Shown piece by piece: positions 25,053 to 32,937 of a DNA stretch of 64,000 nucleotides. Positions within the stretch are counted from its first letter, which is position 1; every line of letters begins with the position of its first letter. A model generated the notes under the pieces. It saw nothing but the letters and a program-made list of their open reading frames with translations, was not told where the DNA came from and ran no database searches. Source of the stretch: Thiobius zoothamnicola (GTDB taxonomy: Bacteria; Pseudomonadota; Gammaproteobacteria; Chromatiales; Chromatiaceae); contig OY782758.1 in assembly GCA_963678215.1 (NCBI GenBank), forward strand, positions 1,116,001 to 1,180,000. Reading direction: 5' to 3'. Position numbers and translations under genes: made by a program.

Positions 25053-27164
25053 ATGATAATGACAGCCCAGTTTGAGACTGACCTTTCCAAAACCTTTGAA
25101 GCAATCGCCAAAACCGTTCTGGAAAAAGCGTATAAAAATACTGATTTCAAACAAAGCGCAATCTACACGCCAGGCGTGGATGTTGATAAAAACAGATACT
25201 TTGCATTCAAAATAAAGCAAACCAACAAAAAAAACGATTTTGTCATTGACAATTTGCTGGTTGAGGCTCTCATTACAGCGCTTGAGGCGAAACGCAAAGG
25301 AAACACCGGCAAAATACTCCAAGATGCGTCACGCATTTTTCTCTTTACCACCAATGACTCGCTCAATGTCACTGAAGAGATCATATTCTCCGGGATAGTG
25401 AAATATACTTTTAACGCGGCAAAAAAAATTATCGACGCTAATCAATCGATCAAAAAAGAAGAAAAGCCCTATTGCTACAGAAGCTTGGCAATGAGTTTGG
25501 GCAATGCATTTTATGAAATGCTGAAGACATATGCACTTGAGAACAAATCAAGATGGGCTTACGTGCTCATCCGAAATGATTTCCTGGAATACCTGGCGCT
25601 TGGGTTACTAAAAGATGTAAAAGAACCGATTAAAGATAAGACCTACGTTAAGAAAGCTTATTTTGACGAACCCAAAGAAGTTGCCGAATGCTTTGCAGAT
25701 ATTGCAGATAGCTTGCTTAAAACAGCCATCAAAGAAACGCTTCATGCAGACAATCAGAAATTCTACGAAAATATCTGCATGGGAGGGTTTAATCTATACG
25801 AGATCGATTTCTTAATCGATATTTGTGAGCATATACATGACATACTGGATGGCTGTCAGAATATGCTGGAAAACCCAATAACTGTCAGACTAAAAGAAGA
25901 TGAGAAGGCGGCGATACAACGAATCCTATACCGGGAATTTAACATCGCTGATAATGATCCGAAAAAAAAGATGAAAGAAAATGAAGTCAGAGCGAGGACT
26001 ACCAAAGCCATTGATGCTTACTTAAAACACCATAAGCTGATGGAGCTTTGCAAGGGTAGTATCCCGCTTTATCCGAAGAAGAATGACCCGGAGAAAGGCG
26101 CGAACGCCTGGACGGACCCAGAATCACATTATGTTGCAACAAAAGATATGGCATCTTTCTCGCTGGGAAAAGAACACAAAAGTTTTTTTATCCGGAGAAA
26201 CAGAGTCAACCTGACTGAGCGTAACTTCATTTCCAACTATACGAATAAAGACAGGGGCGTAGGCAACCAACTCTCAGATGAACTATTCACATTTCAGCAT
26301 CATGTAAGGGCACGTACCATTATTCACGAAACTCTACATATGGTGTCATTATACCAAGATTATACCTACCTGAATAAAATCACTATGCATTATGAAAGTG
26401 AAGATGATGAACAAGATGATTCAGGGAAAACGGTTTTTTATTTCTCGCAAAATGCTTACGAAAAGGAAGGCTCGGTCTACGGACATAGAGATCTCATTGC
26501 ATCAGCCAGAAAACCTCTGATTGACACTAAAAATGACTCCAACGTGGACAATAAATTTCTTGCCGCGAATAAAACGATTAATGTTGATTCTTTCGTGAAA
26601 ATTATTGGCGCACTTTACTTCATGTATGCAAAACGCACACCGAACCAGCGGTTTATCGGCAATATCTATGCGAGCCGGAAGAAAATCACAGACTATCTGG
26701 TTGCGAACCTTCATTATGCACTAAAGAAAAGTAAAGAAAAAAATGAAGATCCGAAGAATTCGTTCTTTCCTCAGCATGAAGAGGTCGCAAAATATCGTTA
26801 CGATAACCTCCCCACTTTCGTTGAAAAATTAGAGGCCGATCTGTGGTGGAAGAAATGGGAAAGTAACTTCGATAATACCTACAAGAGAAAATCTTCTGCT
26901 GACATTGAAAATGACTTGAACGAAGCAACTGAAGAGGATCAAACATATGACAATTTATTCGATATGTTTACGAATTACACCGGAGTCATCAAAAAGCTAT
27001 ACGGTACTTTTTTTGCAGAATATGTTCGTAGAGTCATCAATTCCTGGCACCAGAACGGTGAATTTAAAGTCGTTAGTTACCATGCCGCTGACCTCAATGA
27101 GTTATACGACCTGAGCAAACCAGATATTCAGCAACAGAACTCCGGCAATGGTGGACTGGATTAG
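25053..27164 (+). CDS. Putative zinc metalloprotease (HExxH), 703 residues
   Basis: Starts at ATG 25053 behind a strong AAGGAG site, 12 bases after the 1321-residue gene. An HExxH motif is visible at residues 425-429 in RARTIIHETLHMVSLYQDY, the zinc-binding and catalytic helix of gluzincin/metzincin-type peptidases. A third ligand could be a glutamate in the following NAYEKEGSVYGHRDLI segment, but this is not proven. The N-terminal ~400 residues are helical, lysine- and glutamate-rich, without known domains. No signal peptide is present. Codon use is visibly AT-richer than the neighbours (many AAA, AAT, GAT), a sign of separate ancestry. The pairing with a giant scaffold-like protein invites comparison with toxin or effector cassettes. 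Target and activity are unknown. Confidence 0.72.
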   Translation: MIMTAQFETDLSKTFEAIAKTVLEKAYKNTDFKQSAIYTPGVDVDKNRYFAFKIKQTNKKNDFVIDNLLVEALITALEAKRKGNTGKILQDASRIFLFTTNDSLNVTEEIIFSGIVKYTFNAAKKIIDANQSIKKEEKPYCYRSLAMSLGNAFYEMLKTYALENKSRWAYVLIRNDFLEYLALGLLKDVKEPIKDKTYVKKAYFDEPKEVAECFADIADSLLKTAIKETLHADNQKFYENICMGGFNLYEIDFLIDICEHIHDILDGCQNMLENPITVRLKEDEKAAIQRILYREFNIADNDPKKKMKENEVRARTTKAIDAYLKHHKLMELCKGSIPLYPKKNDPEKGANAWTDPESHYVATKDMASFSLGKEHKSFFIRRNRVNLTERNFISNYTNKDRGVGNQLSDELFTFQHHVRARTIIHETLHMVSLYQDYTYLNKITMHYESEDDEQDDSGKTVFYFSQNAYEKEGSVYGHRDLIASARKPLIDTKNDSNVDNKFLAANKTINVDSFVKIIGALYFMYAKRTPNQRFIGNIYASRKKITDYLVANLHYALKKSKEKNEDPKNSFFPQHEEVAKYRYDNLPTFVEKLEADLWWKKWESNFDNTYKRKSSADIENDLNEATEEDQTYDNLFDMFTNYTGVIKKLYGTFFAEYVRRVINSWHQNGEFKVVSYHAADLNELYDLSKPDIQQQNSGNGGLD

Positions 27165-27313
27165 TAGAATATCGGGCATCCCCGATTGATAGATAGAACC
27201 ATATTATCGTGCATAATGGCTAGATAACATCGTCATACAAGCGGGTACAGATATTTAACAATGTTATTCATCGTTATTTCCAGACAGACTTTTCATTGAT
27301 AAAGAACCTATAA

Positions 27314-27342
27314 TTGACAAAGCGGATCTTCATCGAGATAAT
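27314..27342 (+). promoter_or_regulatory. Sigma-70-type promoter for rpsT
   Basis: TTGACA (27314-27319) and GATAAT (27337-27342) are separated by 17 bases, 45 bases before the rpsT start. It is a near-consensus vegetative promoter and fits a highly expressed ribosomal gene. Confidence 0.75.
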
Positions 27343-27387
27343 TATCGGCCTTGAAAATTAAGATGATGTCTACTCAGGAGAATCTTT

Positions 27388-27648
27388 GTGGCAAACTCCG
27401 CCCAAGCCCGTAAACGCGCGACCCAAGCCGAAACCCGTCGCCAACGCAATGCCAGCCGCCGTAGCATGATGCGTACTTATGTCAAAAAAGTCCTCAATGC
27501 AATTACGACAGGCGACAAAAATACGGCGCAAGAAACTTTTAAAACTGCAGCAGCCATTCTGGATCGCATGGCGGGTAAAGGTCTTATCCATAAAAATAAG
27601 GCGGCCCGACATAAAAGCCGTTTAAACGCACAAATCAAGGCGATGTAA
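27388..27648 (+). CDS. rpsT: 30S ribosomal protein S20
   Basis: An 86-residue basic protein that binds 16S rRNA early in 30S assembly. It starts with GTG at 27388 (ANSAQARKRATQAETRRQRN after the initiator) behind a good AGGAGA site. S20 commonly uses a non-ATG start, which in E. coli allows autogenous control; the GTG here is consistent with that. The lysine/arginine-rich helical sequence and the C-terminal KNKAARHKSRLNAQIKAM are diagnostic. An intrinsic terminator follows at 27675. Confidence 0.96.
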   Translation: MANSAQARKRATQAETRRQRNASRRSMMRTYVKKVLNAITTGDKNTAQETFKTAAAILDRMAGKGLIHKNKAARHKSRLNAQIKAM

Positions 27649-27674
27649 GATAAAGCCTGAAGATATGAATACCC

Positions 27675-27703
27675 AAAAACCAGTCCAAGCGGCTGGTTTT
27701 TTG
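27675..27703 (+). terminator. Intrinsic terminator of rpsT
   Basis: An AAAACCAG...CTGGTTTT stem with a nine-base loop is followed by a T run, 27 bases after the rpsT stop. Confidence 0.85.
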
Positions 27704-27759
27704 TCCGTGTAATTTGTCACTTATGTGTCAATTTTGTAAGAAATATCCTACATCCTCAT

Positions 27760-27932
27760 CAGAGTAGGCTCAGAAAAGCCTGACCTCATAGTGGCATCAT
27801 ATCTCTGTCGCCAATATGGATCAGATGGAATTGCTTAAATAAACAGGGATTGTTGGAAGGGAACCGGTAATGCCAACCGAGCTTGGTGACAATCTGGCCC
27901 CGCCATACGGATATGGCGGGGCTTTTTATTTT
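27760..27932 (+). ncRNA. Candidate free-standing structured small RNA
   Basis: No gene lies between rpsT and the convergent kinase gene, yet this stretch folds strongly. CAGAG (27760-27764) pairs with CTCTG (27803-27807) and encloses the hairpin AGGCT-cagaa-AAGCCT. GATTGT (27848-27853) pairs with ACAATC (27889-27894) around TTGG/CCAA pairs. The end is a ten-base GC-rich stem (GCCCCGCCAT, from 27897) with TTTTTATTTT after it. The terminator points to the plus strand, and no plus-strand gene follows, so this is more like an sRNA than a leader. It matches no RNA family I can name. Confidence 0.5.
27897..27932 (+). terminator. Strong intrinsic terminator
   Basis: A perfect ten-base-pair stem, GCCCCGCCAT with ATGGCGGGGC around a six-base loop, is followed by TTTTTATTTT on the plus strand. 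It ends the candidate RNA described at 27760. It lies 45 bases before the 3' end of the convergent kinase gene. Confidence 0.85.
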
Positions 27933-27976
27933 GCACGATCATCACCCCAACCGACACAATTCGCCGAGTCAAAAAC

Positions 27977-30133
27977 TCAACCTGCAAGTTTGATAATGGC
28001 ATGAACCGTCAATAACACCACGATCTTGGCTCCCCGGCCATCCGCTCTATTTTCCGCATACACACTCCCTCCGTGTTCACTGATAATACGTTTGACAATC
28101 GCCAACCCCAAACCCGTGCCTTTTGATTTGGTTGTCATATAAGGTTCAAACGCCCTGTCAAGCAACTCAGGATCAAAGCCCATACCATCATCCACAAGCT
28201 GGATCTGCGCCTTCTGGCGTGTCTGATGCCGCACCAATCGCGTACTGAGACATATCCTCCCTTGCCGCCCAGATAACGCTTCCTGCGCATTCTTAATCAA
28301 GTTGTGTAGTACTTGGCGCATCCGCACCGGATCAAGTTCAACCTGTACGCCTGCTGCATCTGGCCGATAATCAATTCGGTTATTTGAACCTTCATACAGA
28401 TCAAACACCTCACGAATAAATTTATCCAACAACACCGGCTTGGATGCCAATCTGCAAGGACGCGCATAATCCGAGAACTCATTCACCATCATTTTCAGCG
28501 CTTCGACTTGTTGGATGATGGTATGCGTCGCCCGATCCAACACATCGGCTTGTTCAGATGACATGTGACCAAGATACTTGCGTCGCACACGCTCCGCCGC
28601 CAACTGAATCGGCGTCAATGGATTTTTAATTTCATGCGCCAACCGCCGCGCCACCTCTCCCCAAGCCGCATCGCGCTGCGCACTAACCAATTCAGTCACA
28701 TCATCAAATACCAACACATGGCCTACTATTCCGATATCAGGTGAAGGCAAACTAGAACGTTGACAAAGCAAAATTTGCCGACCATTAGCGCGTCGTAGAG
28801 TCACCTCTGCCTGTTCCTCAAGCAGGCCGCCGCTCTCCGTATCAAAACACTTCACGAAGGGTGATAAATATGGTGCATTTTCCATCAAAGACTTTAGCGC
28901 GCGTCCTTGGTAATCCTTGATCGGTAATTGCAAAATCTTCTCCGCCGCCGGATTTGCAGTCTGGATAATCTCCAAGCGATCCAAGGCCATAACGCCGCTG
29001 GATAATGCGCCCAGCACGGTTTCAAGGTATTTGTGCTGAGCTTGCAATTCGCGCCGACTGGCATCCGCCTGGTTTCTTGCCTGCGAAATGCGGCGCATCA
29101 TTTCATTGAAAGAGTCCACCAAGAAACCTAATTCGTCTTTTGCGGCGGGCAACGGCAATTGCTTGTCATAGTTACCTTGCGCAACAGCCCGGGTACCCTC
29201 CGAAATATCTCGAATAGGCTTAACCAGTTGTCTGGAAGTATAAAAAGCCGCCCAAAATGCGGCGAACAAGCCCAGCATCAACACCAAAGACAAGGTGAAT
29301 GCAAAACTGAACTTGATGGAATCACGTAAATAAGCCCGTTCACGATAGGCTTCATAAGCGGACTGCACTTGTGTCGTCAAACCACTTAAACTTTCAGAGA
29401 CCGGATAAATGGCTTGTAAAATCAACCCCCGGCTCTTGGTATCAGGCGCGAGACAGCGTACAACCAGTTGGTTAGAAAGGGTCGGCACCAGACTGACAAA
29501 AGATTTGCGCATGGATATTTGCTGCATCATATGTTCAGTCGGAGGGGTCGGCACCAAAACTTCCGGGTTTTGATGACTCACAGCGACGCCTTTACCCTGC
29601 ATATCCAACAGAGATATTTCAATCGCTCCAGATGACTCCCGTAATTCACTCAAATTAAGCATTAACGCCGTCACCGACGAATCTTCTTGTGAATTCAGCA
29701 AACTTTGTGTCAACGTCAAACGCTCGCGCTTGTGCAAATCCAGCGATACTTTGCTGAGCGATAGCGCATCCTCCATGGCACTATCCACTTGCACATCAAA
29801 CCAGCCATCGATCCCTTTCGCCAGAAACTGCAACGAATAAAGATACACCACGCTCACGGGTGCCAATGACAAACCCACAAACAAGGCCACCAAACGTAAA
29901 TTAAGGTGTGAGCCTGAAATATGCCGACGATAATCACGTAATAACCGCCATAAACTCCACCCCACTACCAAAACCAGTAACGCCAGCCCCGTGACAGTAA
30001 ATAACAAGAGCGGAATAAACCAAGTATCCAACACATCGGAGCGCTGCACAGCTTCGCTCATCATGTGCAAGGATGCCAGCAGCAGCAATACCAGCAACAG
30101 GACGGCGAACATTCCAATACGCTGCGCTTTCAT
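27977..30133 (-). CDS. NtrY-like sensor histidine kinase
   Basis: A 718-residue membrane sensor kinase starting at ATG 30133 (MKAQRIGMFAVLLLVLLLLAS), overlapping the stop of the DUF4390 gene by four bases. It has N-terminal membrane helices, a long periplasmic or extracytoplasmic loop, a further helix near residue 280, and a HAMP domain (PIRDISEGTRAVAQGNYDKQ). A PAS domain and the phospho-acceptor segment RRLAHEIKNPLTPIQLAAER follow, then the ATPase motifs NLIKNAQEAL, DDGMGFD and GTGLGLAIVKRI. Architecture matches NtrY of nitrogen or redox control. The usual NtrX regulator gene does not follow; the next gene downstream is on the other strand. Confidence 0.9.
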   Translation of the reverse strand: MKAQRIGMFAVLLLVLLLLASLHMMSEAVQRSDVLDTWFIPLLLFTVTGLALLVLVVGWSLWRLLRDYRRHISGSHLNLRLVALFVGLSLAPVSVVYLYSLQFLAKGIDGWFDVQVDSAMEDALSLSKVSLDLHKRERLTLTQSLLNSQEDSSVTALMLNLSELRESSGAIEISLLDMQGKGVAVSHQNPEVLVPTPPTEHMMQQISMRKSFVSLVPTLSNQLVVRCLAPDTKSRGLILQAIYPVSESLSGLTTQVQSAYEAYRERAYLRDSIKFSFAFTLSLVLMLGLFAAFWAAFYTSRQLVKPIRDISEGTRAVAQGNYDKQLPLPAAKDELGFLVDSFNEMMRRISQARNQADASRRELQAQHKYLETVLGALSSGVMALDRLEIIQTANPAAEKILQLPIKDYQGRALKSLMENAPYLSPFVKCFDTESGGLLEEQAEVTLRRANGRQILLCQRSSLPSPDIGIVGHVLVFDDVTELVSAQRDAAWGEVARRLAHEIKNPLTPIQLAAERVRRKYLGHMSSEQADVLDRATHTIIQQVEALKMMVNEFSDYARPCRLASKPVLLDKFIREVFDLYEGSNNRIDYRPDAAGVQVELDPVRMRQVLHNLIKNAQEALSGRQGRICLSTRLVRHQTRQKAQIQLVDDGMGFDPELLDRAFEPYMTTKSKGTGLGLAIVKRIISEHGGSVYAENRADGRGAKIVVLLTVHAIIKLAG

Positions 30134-30681
30134 GGCTTGAGCCGCCACTCCCAAGGCTCCACCGTCAATGACCATTCGGGCGATGTGTAAGCACGGACGC
30201 GCAGCGGCAAAGGTAACGCCTCAACATCCAGATAAGCTTCCAGGCGCACCAGATAGTGTTGGCCCAGGTCCAACTGATTACGCCCAATCAATTTCAGATC
30301 ACGAATACGGCCGAGATAACGCAACGCCGCCGAAGAGGTGGCAAAAGCCTGCTTAGACGCTGATTCAGGGGTGATCACTTCGTATAAACCGGACAAAGCC
30401 CGATAACGCAAAATATGGCGTAAACGGTGTTCAACCGCATCCTGACGCCAGAACCAGATATCAACCTCGCGCATACGGATACGAGTCTCAAAAGTCACGG
30501 AAACACCATTCTGCAATGCCTGCATCACCGCATCCGTCAGGTCATAACTCACCAGGGCGTCTAAATAAATATTGTCATCCTCGCCTAAGGTTATCACCAC
30601 TTGATTAAAGCGCAGCAGATTGGATGCTGAAGCGCCGCCAATCAACAATACCAGCGATATCAAAGCGATTGATTTAAACAT
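30130..30681 (-). CDS. DUF4390-type exported protein
   Basis: A 183-residue protein with an N-terminal signal or anchor (MFKSIALISLVLLIGGASAS) and a beta-rich body. Family hallmarks include the ETRIRMREVDIWFWRQD region, FATSSAALRYLGRIRDL and YLVRLEAYLDVEALPLPLR. Its gene overlaps rsmB by 8 bases upstream and the kinase by 4 bases downstream. Genes of this family commonly sit between rsmB and an ntrY-like kinase in gamma- and betaproteobacteria, so it may act with the kinase at the membrane. Molecular function is not known. Confidence 0.85.
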   Translation of the reverse strand: MFKSIALISLVLLIGGASASNLLRFNQVVITLGEDDNIYLDALVSYDLTDAVMQALQNGVSVTFETRIRMREVDIWFWRQDAVEHRLRHILRYRALSGLYEVITPESASKQAFATSSAALRYLGRIRDLKLIGRNQLDLGQHYLVRLEAYLDVEALPLPLRVRAYTSPEWSLTVEPWEWRLKP

Positions 30682-32008
30682 CCACGCTGTCTTTTACTAA
30701 CAAGGCATAATAAAAACCATCCATGCCCCATTCGCCAGGCAGAATTTGTCTGCCGACCTCACAACATTGCCCCCAATCGTCCAGTTTCAAAGCATCCGGC
30801 ATACGGGCGATATGCGCATCCTGTTGGGTGTGTAAGAAATGCTGAATGCATAAGCTGTTTTCTTCAGGCAACCAGGAGCATGTCGCGTATAACAATTTGC
30901 CTCCCGGTTTAAGACAAGGCCACAATGATTGCAGTAAATCGAATTGGCGTTGCGCCAACGCGCCAATATCCCTGTCGCGCCGCAATAAACGAATATCCGG
31001 ATGACGTCGCATCACGCCAGTTGCCGAGCATGGCGCATCCAGTAAAATACGATCAAATGGCTGATCAAACCACTCATCCAACGGTTTTGATACGTCCGCC
31101 ACCACCATGCTGGCAGATTTCTGCAAGCGTTGTAAATTGTCCGCCACCCGATATAAACGCGCTTCGTCAATATCGGTCGCCACCAAATCCAGACTGTCGG
31201 CCAGCTCTAAGAGATGACCGGTTTTGCCGCCTGGCGCAGCGCAGGCATCCAAAACACGCTGCCCGGATGACACATCCAATAAATGCGCGGCTAACTGTGC
31301 TCCAGCATCTTGCACCGAAACCCAACCTTCACGGAAACCCGGTATCTGCTCAACCGGCATAGGTCGCTGCAATACGACGGCATTGGGTGCCAACGCATGC
31401 GCATCCGCCGATATTTTGTGTTCATGCAATCGTGAGAGATAACGATCAATCGATTCAACCTGACAGTTCAAACGCAAGGTCATCGGCGCTCGCTGCTGTA
31501 AAGTCTCCAAAATGCTTTGATATGCTTGCGGCCAGGCATGGCAAGCGGCTTCAATCAACCAAGCAGGTTGGGCATATTGAATCATCAAATCACTTTGTTG
31601 AACACTTTGTAGGCGTTCTGGATGCCGACTGATATCGCGTTGTATGCCGCGCAAGACAGCATTGACCAGTTTACTGGCCCAGCTTTTATGCAATATTCGG
31701 GTTAAATCAACCGCCGTAGACAACACCGCATGCGCTGGCGTCCGGGTATGCATCAATTGATAGGCACCCAATATCAACAGTAAATGAATATCCTGGTCTT
31801 TGTTGCGTAACGGTTTCTGTAGCCGGTCACCAACAATGGCTTGTAATTGCCCATACCAACGACAAACGCCATACGATAACTCAGCGATCAACGCACGATC
31901 CCTGGGTTCAATGGCAGACGCATGAGCTTCCAACGCCTTGTCAAGCGATTGACCTTGCAAGACCTTACGGAGATTCAAAATCACGATGTAACGAGGATCA
32001 GATAACAA
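30674..32008 (-). CDS. rsmB: 16S rRNA m5C967 methyltransferase RsmB
   Basis: A 444-residue SAM-dependent methyltransferase of the NOL1/NOP2/Sun family with an NusB-like N-terminal RNA-binding domain (GQSLDKALEAHASAIEPRDRAL...). Catalytic segments are VLDACAAPGGKTGHLLEL (SAM site), LDAPCSATGVMRRHPD (first cysteine) and LLYATCSWLPEENS (second cysteine, the nucleophile). The open frame reaches TTG 32029, but that codon lies inside the T-tract of the upstream terminator. TTG 32008 with AAAGGG seven bases before it is the better start. It is the first gene of the rsmB-DUF4390-kinase operon. Confidence 0.92.
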   Translation of the reverse strand: MLSDPRYIVILNLRKVLQGQSLDKALEAHASAIEPRDRALIAELSYGVCRWYGQLQAIVGDRLQKPLRNKDQDIHLLLILGAYQLMHTRTPAHAVLSTAVDLTRILHKSWASKLVNAVLRGIQRDISRHPERLQSVQQSDLMIQYAQPAWLIEAACHAWPQAYQSILETLQQRAPMTLRLNCQVESIDRYLSRLHEHKISADAHALAPNAVVLQRPMPVEQIPGFREGWVSVQDAGAQLAAHLLDVSSGQRVLDACAAPGGKTGHLLELADSLDLVATDIDEARLYRVADNLQRLQKSASMVVADVSKPLDEWFDQPFDRILLDAPCSATGVMRRHPDIRLLRRDRDIGALAQRQFDLLQSLWPCLKPGGKLLYATCSWLPEENSLCIQHFLHTQQDAHIARMPDALKLDDWGQCCEVGRQILPGEWGMDGFYYALLVKDSVDV

Positions 32009-32021
32009 TGCTAGCCCTTTA

Positions 32022-32060
32022 AAACCCAAAAAACCCGGTTAACGCAGTTTAACCGGGTTT
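32022..32060 (-). terminator. Intrinsic terminator upstream of rsmB
   Basis: A stem of AAACCCGGTTAA (32049-32060, read on the minus strand) with its complement at 32031-32042 is followed on that strand by TTTTTTGGGTTTT. It ends transcription of the membrane-protein gene at 32155-32754. It lies directly before the chosen rsmB start, which therefore needs its own promoter or read-through. Confidence 0.75.
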
Positions 32061-32154
32061 CTCAATATCGAAGCCTGAGTAAAGTCAAATACTATCGATC
32101 ACTTTCAGGCGATTGAAACGGCTTAACAAACTGATAAGCCATGGTGAAACGATA

Positions 32155-32754
32155 TCAGAATGGCAACAAACCACCATGGCCATGCCCCACCATGCTCAAC
32201 AACATGGGAATGGACAACAGAGTGTTGACCCGCGAAGCATACAAAGCGACCACTTTAGCTTTGGCGATCTCTTCGGGACTGGCAGGCGTAGCCGACAAAC
32301 CTAAAATCTTTTTCTGATTCGGCCAGATCAAACCCCATACGTTGAACAACATAATCGTGCCCAGCCAAGCGCCAATACCGATAATGGCCATACCGCCGCT
32401 TAAAGTAAACGCATCAATGATGCCTTGGTGGCCGCCACCAATTTGGGCAAGAGCGCTGATGCCAGTCAACCAAGTTAACAAAGCCGCCCAACGGAAGAAC
32501 CACAAAGCACGCGGCGCGACATATTGATTGATCGCTGCTGGACCCGGCTCCTTATCCGCCACCGCATTCGCGACAGCGGGAACCTGCACGAAATTAAAGT
32601 AATACAACAAACCAATCCACATAATGCCAACAATCACATGAAGCCAGACCGTCAGCCCCAGAGTGTTGCCGCCAACACCCATTAACAGGCTGATAACAAC
32701 GGCAAGGATCACCCCCAATATGGCGGTTTGCCAAGGTGATTTAAGTGGGTTCAT
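32155..32754 (-). CDS. Urate-oxidase-N-type (PuuD-like) membrane protein
   Basis: A 199-residue integral membrane protein with about five helices. It starts at ATG 32754; ATG 32757 is adjacent, and an AGGAG site lies upstream. The segment VWLHVIVGIMWIGLLYYFNF and the following APRALWFFRWAALLTWLTG match the membrane domain of bacterial urate hydroxylase PuuD. In full PuuD this domain is followed by a cytochrome c, which is absent here. No purine catabolism gene lies nearby, so a urate role is doubtful. His residues in the helices suggest a haem or metal role by family analogy. Confidence 0.75.
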   Translation of the reverse strand: MNPLKSPWQTAILGVILAVVISLLMGVGGNTLGLTVWLHVIVGIMWIGLLYYFNFVQVPAVANAVADKEPGPAAINQYVAPRALWFFRWAALLTWLTGISALAQIGGGHQGIIDAFTLSGGMAIIGIGAWLGTIMLFNVWGLIWPNQKKILGLSATPASPEEIAKAKVVALYASRVNTLLSIPMLLSMVGHGHGGLLPF

Positions 32755-32937
32755 CATTTCTCTCCTATAACATTGCACAAAATAAATACATTCCTCATTG
32801 CCGACGAAACCTGCCGCCAAACAATGAACGATAACGACCATCGCCTAATTTTGAGGCTATTCTATTGAGTTGCCTTAAGTCAGGCAATTTGATAAATCCG
32901 CTAAGTCATTGTTGAATAATCCTGCGCAGAAACAGCA

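Noticed and set aside
27760..27932. 6S RNA, 4.5S RNA or c-di-GMP riboswitch
   Set aside because: The fold and conserved bases of these families could not be matched; listed only as an unnamed candidate RNA.
30925..31362. Plus-strand open frame inside rsmB
   Set aside because: Antisense to conserved methyltransferase motifs; composition is not protein-like.
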